Below, in pieces: positions 13,797 to 16,115 of a DNA stretch of 16,115 bases. Below the pieces are notes generated by a model. That model did not search any database, was not told the DNA's origin, and saw only the letters and a program-made list of their open reading frames with translations. The position numbers and the translations under genes are program-made. The stretch covers positions 1 to 16,115 of the forward strand of contig JANQOH010000227.1 in NCBI GenBank assembly GCA_028289725.1. Reading direction: 5' to 3'. Origin of the DNA: Alphaproteobacteria bacterium (GTDB lineage Bacteria > Pseudomonadota > Alphaproteobacteria > UBA7887). How positions within the stretch are numbered: the stretch's first letter is position 1; every line of letters begins with the position of its first letter.

Positions 13797-15650
13797 ATGC
13801 CCAAATGGCTTCCGCTTGCGGCGATCGTTGGCTTGCTATTTTTATGGTTCGCGATCGGCTTGAACGTACCGGTCGGGCAGCCCAGTGCGGAAATCCCGTA
13901 TAGCCAGTTCAAACATCTGGTTTCAGAGAATGCAGTCGAGCGCGCGACATTTCATGGCGGCGAGATTCGCGGTGAGCTGCGTGGCAGAACGGTCACGGCA
14001 CCAAGCGGCGAACAAGTGGCGCGGGTGATCGCACAGGTACCTGAGATCGGCGATACCACGTTGGTGCCGTTGCTAGATACGCACGGCGTTGAATATAGCA
14101 GCGAGCCAGCGGACGATGGCGTCGGGCGCTGGATCAGCGGACTGTTGCCGTGGATCATCTTAATCGCGGTCTATTGGTGGTTCTGGAATCGCACCTACAG
14201 CAATCTCGCGGGGCGCTTGGGCGGACGCGAAGTCGGCGACTTTTTGTCCGGATCGGCAAAATCCGTCAAAGGCGCGCGTGAGCAGGTGACATTCGATGAT
14301 GTCGCCGGGCAGGACAATGCCAAGCGCGAGGTCTCGGAGTTGGTGGAATTTCTGCGCGACCCGGACCGTTACACAAACCTCGGCGCGGAGCCGCCCCACG
14401 GCGTGCTGCTGATGGGCCCGCCCGGCACGGGGAAGACCTTGCTCGCACGGGCGCTGGCCGGCGAGGCGGGCGTGCCGTTTTTTCACATATCGGCGTCGGA
14501 GTTCATCGAGATGTTCGTCGGTGTCGGCGCGAGCCGGGTGCGCAAGATGTTTGATGAAGCGAAAAAACGCGCGCCGGCGATTATTTTTATCGACGAGTTG
14601 GATGCCGTTGGGCGTGCGCGGGGCACCGGCCTCGGCGGCGGTCACGACGAACGCGAACAAACACTCAACCAGATACTTTCTGAAATGGATGGATTTGCCG
14701 GGCACGAAGCGGTGATCGTCCTGGCGGCGACCAATCGCCCGGATGTGCTCGATCCCGCGCTGCTGCGCCCGGGACGTTTCGACCGCCACGTCACACTCGA
14801 CCTGCCCGACAAAGACGCGCGGCGCGCTATTCTTAAGGTCCATACCCGCAAGGTGCCGGTCGCGCCGGACGTCGACCTCGATACGGTCGCCGCGGGCACG
14901 CCCGGATTTTCCGGCGCGGATCTCAAGAACCTCGTCAACGAAGCGGCGATGGCGTCGGCACGCGCGGGCGAAGCCGATGTGACCATGCACCAGTTTGATG
15001 AGATGCGCGACAAACTGTTGATGGGCTCCGTGCGGACCCTCGCCATTCAGCCGGACGAACGGCATCGCCTCGCCGTACACGAAGCAGGCCATACCGCGGT
15101 CGCGCATTTCCTTCCGAACGCCGATCCGCTGTACAAGGTGACGATCATTCCACGGGGGCGGGCGCTTGGCGGCACGCACATGTTGCCGGAGATTGAGCGC
15201 CATACGCTGCCCGAAGACTACTTGCAGGATCGGCTCGCCGTCATGCTGGGCGGCCGAATGGCGGAGCGCGCGTTGCTCGGAACGGTGAGCTCGGGCGCCG
15301 ACGACGATATACGCCAGGCAACGCAATTGGCCCGCGCCATGGTGTCACGCTGGGGCATGGACGAGGCGGTTGGCGCGGTCGACTTGCGGCAGAGCGACGA
15401 GCACCCATTCTTGGGGCGTGAAATCGCCCAGCCGCGCCACTTCAGTGAATCCACGGCGCACGCGGTCGATCAGGCCGTTCACCGGCTGATTGAAGCCGCG
15501 GAAGCGCGCGCGACCGCCGTCATCCAAGACCATCGGCGGCAAATCGACGCATTGATTGAATCGCTTGAAGCGCAAGAGACGCTTAGCCGCACCGAAATTG
15601 AGAAACATCTCGGCGCCGCTGAAGGCCGTGGTGCGGTCGCCGCCGAATAG
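13797..15650 (+). CDS. ftsH: ATP-dependent zinc metalloprotease FtsH family
   Basis: A 617-residue membrane-anchored AAA+ protease that degrades membrane and regulatory proteins. TM1 at about 4-24 and TM2 (about 114-136) bracket a periplasmic domain of about 90 residues. The AAA+ module has Walker A GPPGTGKT (207-214), Walker B IIFIDE (262-267) and the second region of homology with RPGRFDR (arginine fingers R327 and R330). The peptidase has HEAGH (H428-E429-A-G-H432), with D504 in SSGADDDIRQAT as the third zinc ligand. All catalytic parts are intact. The protein is slightly shorter than the 644-residue E. coli enzyme and its C-terminal tail differs, so this may be an accessory paralogue rather than the housekeeping copy. 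The gene follows a stress-protein gene and meets a convergent cyclase gene with only three bases between stop codons. Confidence 0.96.
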   Translation: MPKWLPLAAIVGLLFLWFAIGLNVPVGQPSAEIPYSQFKHLVSENAVERATFHGGEIRGELRGRTVTAPSGEQVARVIAQVPEIGDTTLVPLLDTHGVEYSSEPADDGVGRWISGLLPWIILIAVYWWFWNRTYSNLAGRLGGREVGDFLSGSAKSVKGAREQVTFDDVAGQDNAKREVSELVEFLRDPDRYTNLGAEPPHGVLLMGPPGTGKTLLARALAGEAGVPFFHISASEFIEMFVGVGASRVRKMFDEAKKRAPAIIFIDELDAVGRARGTGLGGGHDEREQTLNQILSEMDGFAGHEAVIVLAATNRPDVLDPALLRPGRFDRHVTLDLPDKDARRAILKVHTRKVPVAPDVDLDTVAAGTPGFSGADLKNLVNEAAMASARAGEADVTMHQFDEMRDKLLMGSVRTLAIQPDERHRLAVHEAGHTAVAHFLPNADPLYKVTIIPRGRALGGTHMLPEIERHTLPEDYLQDRLAVMLGGRMAERALLGTVSSGADDDIRQATQLARAMVSRWGMDEAVGAVDLRQSDEHPFLGREIAQPRHFSESTAHAVDQAVHRLIEAAEARATAVIQDHRRQIDALIESLEAQETLSRTEIEKHLGAAEGRGAVAAE

Positions 15651-15653
15651 GGT

Positions 15654-16115
15654 TTAGTTCGAGCCGCCCGCTTCGGGTTCTACGGCATAAGTCCAGACCG
15701 TTGTCGGTTCACGCCGGCCTCGCAGTTGGATTGGGTCACGGCGCACAAATCCGGCGAGCATGCTGTCCGCCACCTCTGGCGACACCTGGCGAACCCGGCG
15801 AACCAAACTGTCGCTCACGACCAGATCGCATTTGAAATCTCGTGTCAGGCCCTCGACACGGCTCGCCGTGTTGATCGTGTCGCCCACCACCGCGAATGCC
15901 ATGTTGCGCTCACTGCCAATGTCACCCAGCACCGCCGGTCCAAAATGGACGCCAATGCCGACATTCATCACGGGCGCGCCACGCATTTTACGCTCCGCAC
16001 GCCATTCTTCCGCGCTCGCGATCATGGCATGCGCGCACGCCAGTGCGGTCGTCGCGTCGGCGTCGGCAGGCCGCGGCACACCGAAAGTCGCCAGCATGGC
16101 GTCTCCGATGAACTT
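15654..16115 (-). CDS. Class III adenylate/guanylate cyclase, C-terminal part (cut by right edge)
   Basis: The last 153 residues of a second class III cyclase; the frame stays open to the window edge, so the N-terminal half and any sensor domains lie outside. The visible part begins KFIGDAMLATFG, with the purine-contacting lysine and second metal aspartate intact. It continues through GIGVHFGPAVLGDIG and VVGDTINTASRVEG, where the transition-state Asn and Arg are present. The DYT-type motif that helps choose the base is AFAVVGD here, so the specifying Asp is replaced by Ala; substrate preference is therefore unclear. The stop lies three bases from the convergent ftsH-like stop. The sequence differs clearly from the cyclase at the left end of the window, so they are not recent copies. 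Confidence 0.9.
   Translation of the reverse strand, partial: KFIGDAMLATFGVPRPADADATTALACAHAMIASAEEWRAERKMRGAPVMNVGIGVHFGPAVLGDIGSERNMAFAVVGDTINTASRVEGLTRDFKCDLVVSDSLVRRVRQVSPEVADSMLAGFVRRDPIQLRGRREPTTVWTYAVEPEAGGSN

Noticed and set aside
14160..15326. Minus-strand 388-residue open frame
   Set aside because: It is the shadow of the FtsH AAA+ and protease domains on the other strand; long antisense frames are common in GC-rich DNA.
1..16115. Mobile element, prophage or CRISPR array
   Set aside because: I saw no transposase, integrase, phage protein, terminal repeats with target duplications, or regularly spaced repeats.

Overview
The window looks like chromosomal DNA of a GC-rich alphaproteobacterium. 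I infer this from the GC-rich third codon positions, the CHASE2-type adenylate cyclase, an RT0821/Lpp0805-like glycine-zipper surface protein, a tandem-domain universal stress protein and an MCP without a C-terminal methylesterase-docking pentapeptide. I see no insertion sequence, integrase, phage gene, CRISPR array, rRNA or tRNA. No wholly new system stands out, but several arrangements deserve a second look.

Layout. (1) 1-1764, plus strand: a CHASE2-adenylate cyclase missing its N-terminus at the window edge. (2) 1765-2018: a non-coding stretch with at least five consecutive inverted repeats. (3) 2019-2777, minus: an exported protein with an Asp-rich tract, a His-rich tract and a glycine zipper; it is preceded by a strongly foldable leader and a TGAAC-repeat operator candidate. 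(4) 2990-3676, minus: a metallo-beta-lactamase-fold hydrolase, divergent from (5) a tight three-gene plus-strand operon: an NHL-repeat beta-propeller (3812-4810), a D-aminoacylase with all family metal ligands at the canonical positions (4821-6302) and a family-5 peptide-type solute-binding protein (6317-7912). (6) 7913-8421: about 500 bp with no convincing gene.

(7) 8422-13715, plus: a periplasmic redox and signalling stretch. It holds a MauG/CCP-type di-haem enzyme, an amicyanin-like cupredoxin, a chemoreceptor with an unusual charged helical insert, a second cupredoxin (probable lipoprotein) and a tandem universal stress protein. (8) 13797-15650, plus: an FtsH-type AAA+ zinc protease. (9) 15654-16115, minus: the C-terminal part of a second class III nucleotide cyclase, cut by the right edge.

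How the genes may work together. The propeller, D-aminoacylase and binding protein plausibly capture and process an acylated or peptide-like substrate, with the divergent MBL hydrolase as a possible companion. The di-haem enzyme and the adjacent cupredoxin plausibly form an electron-transfer pair. The chemoreceptor sits between two cupredoxin genes, which hints at taxis or signalling linked to periplasmic redox or copper state; that link is inferred from position only. Cyclase genes lie at both ends, so cAMP-type signalling is encoded nearby on both sides.
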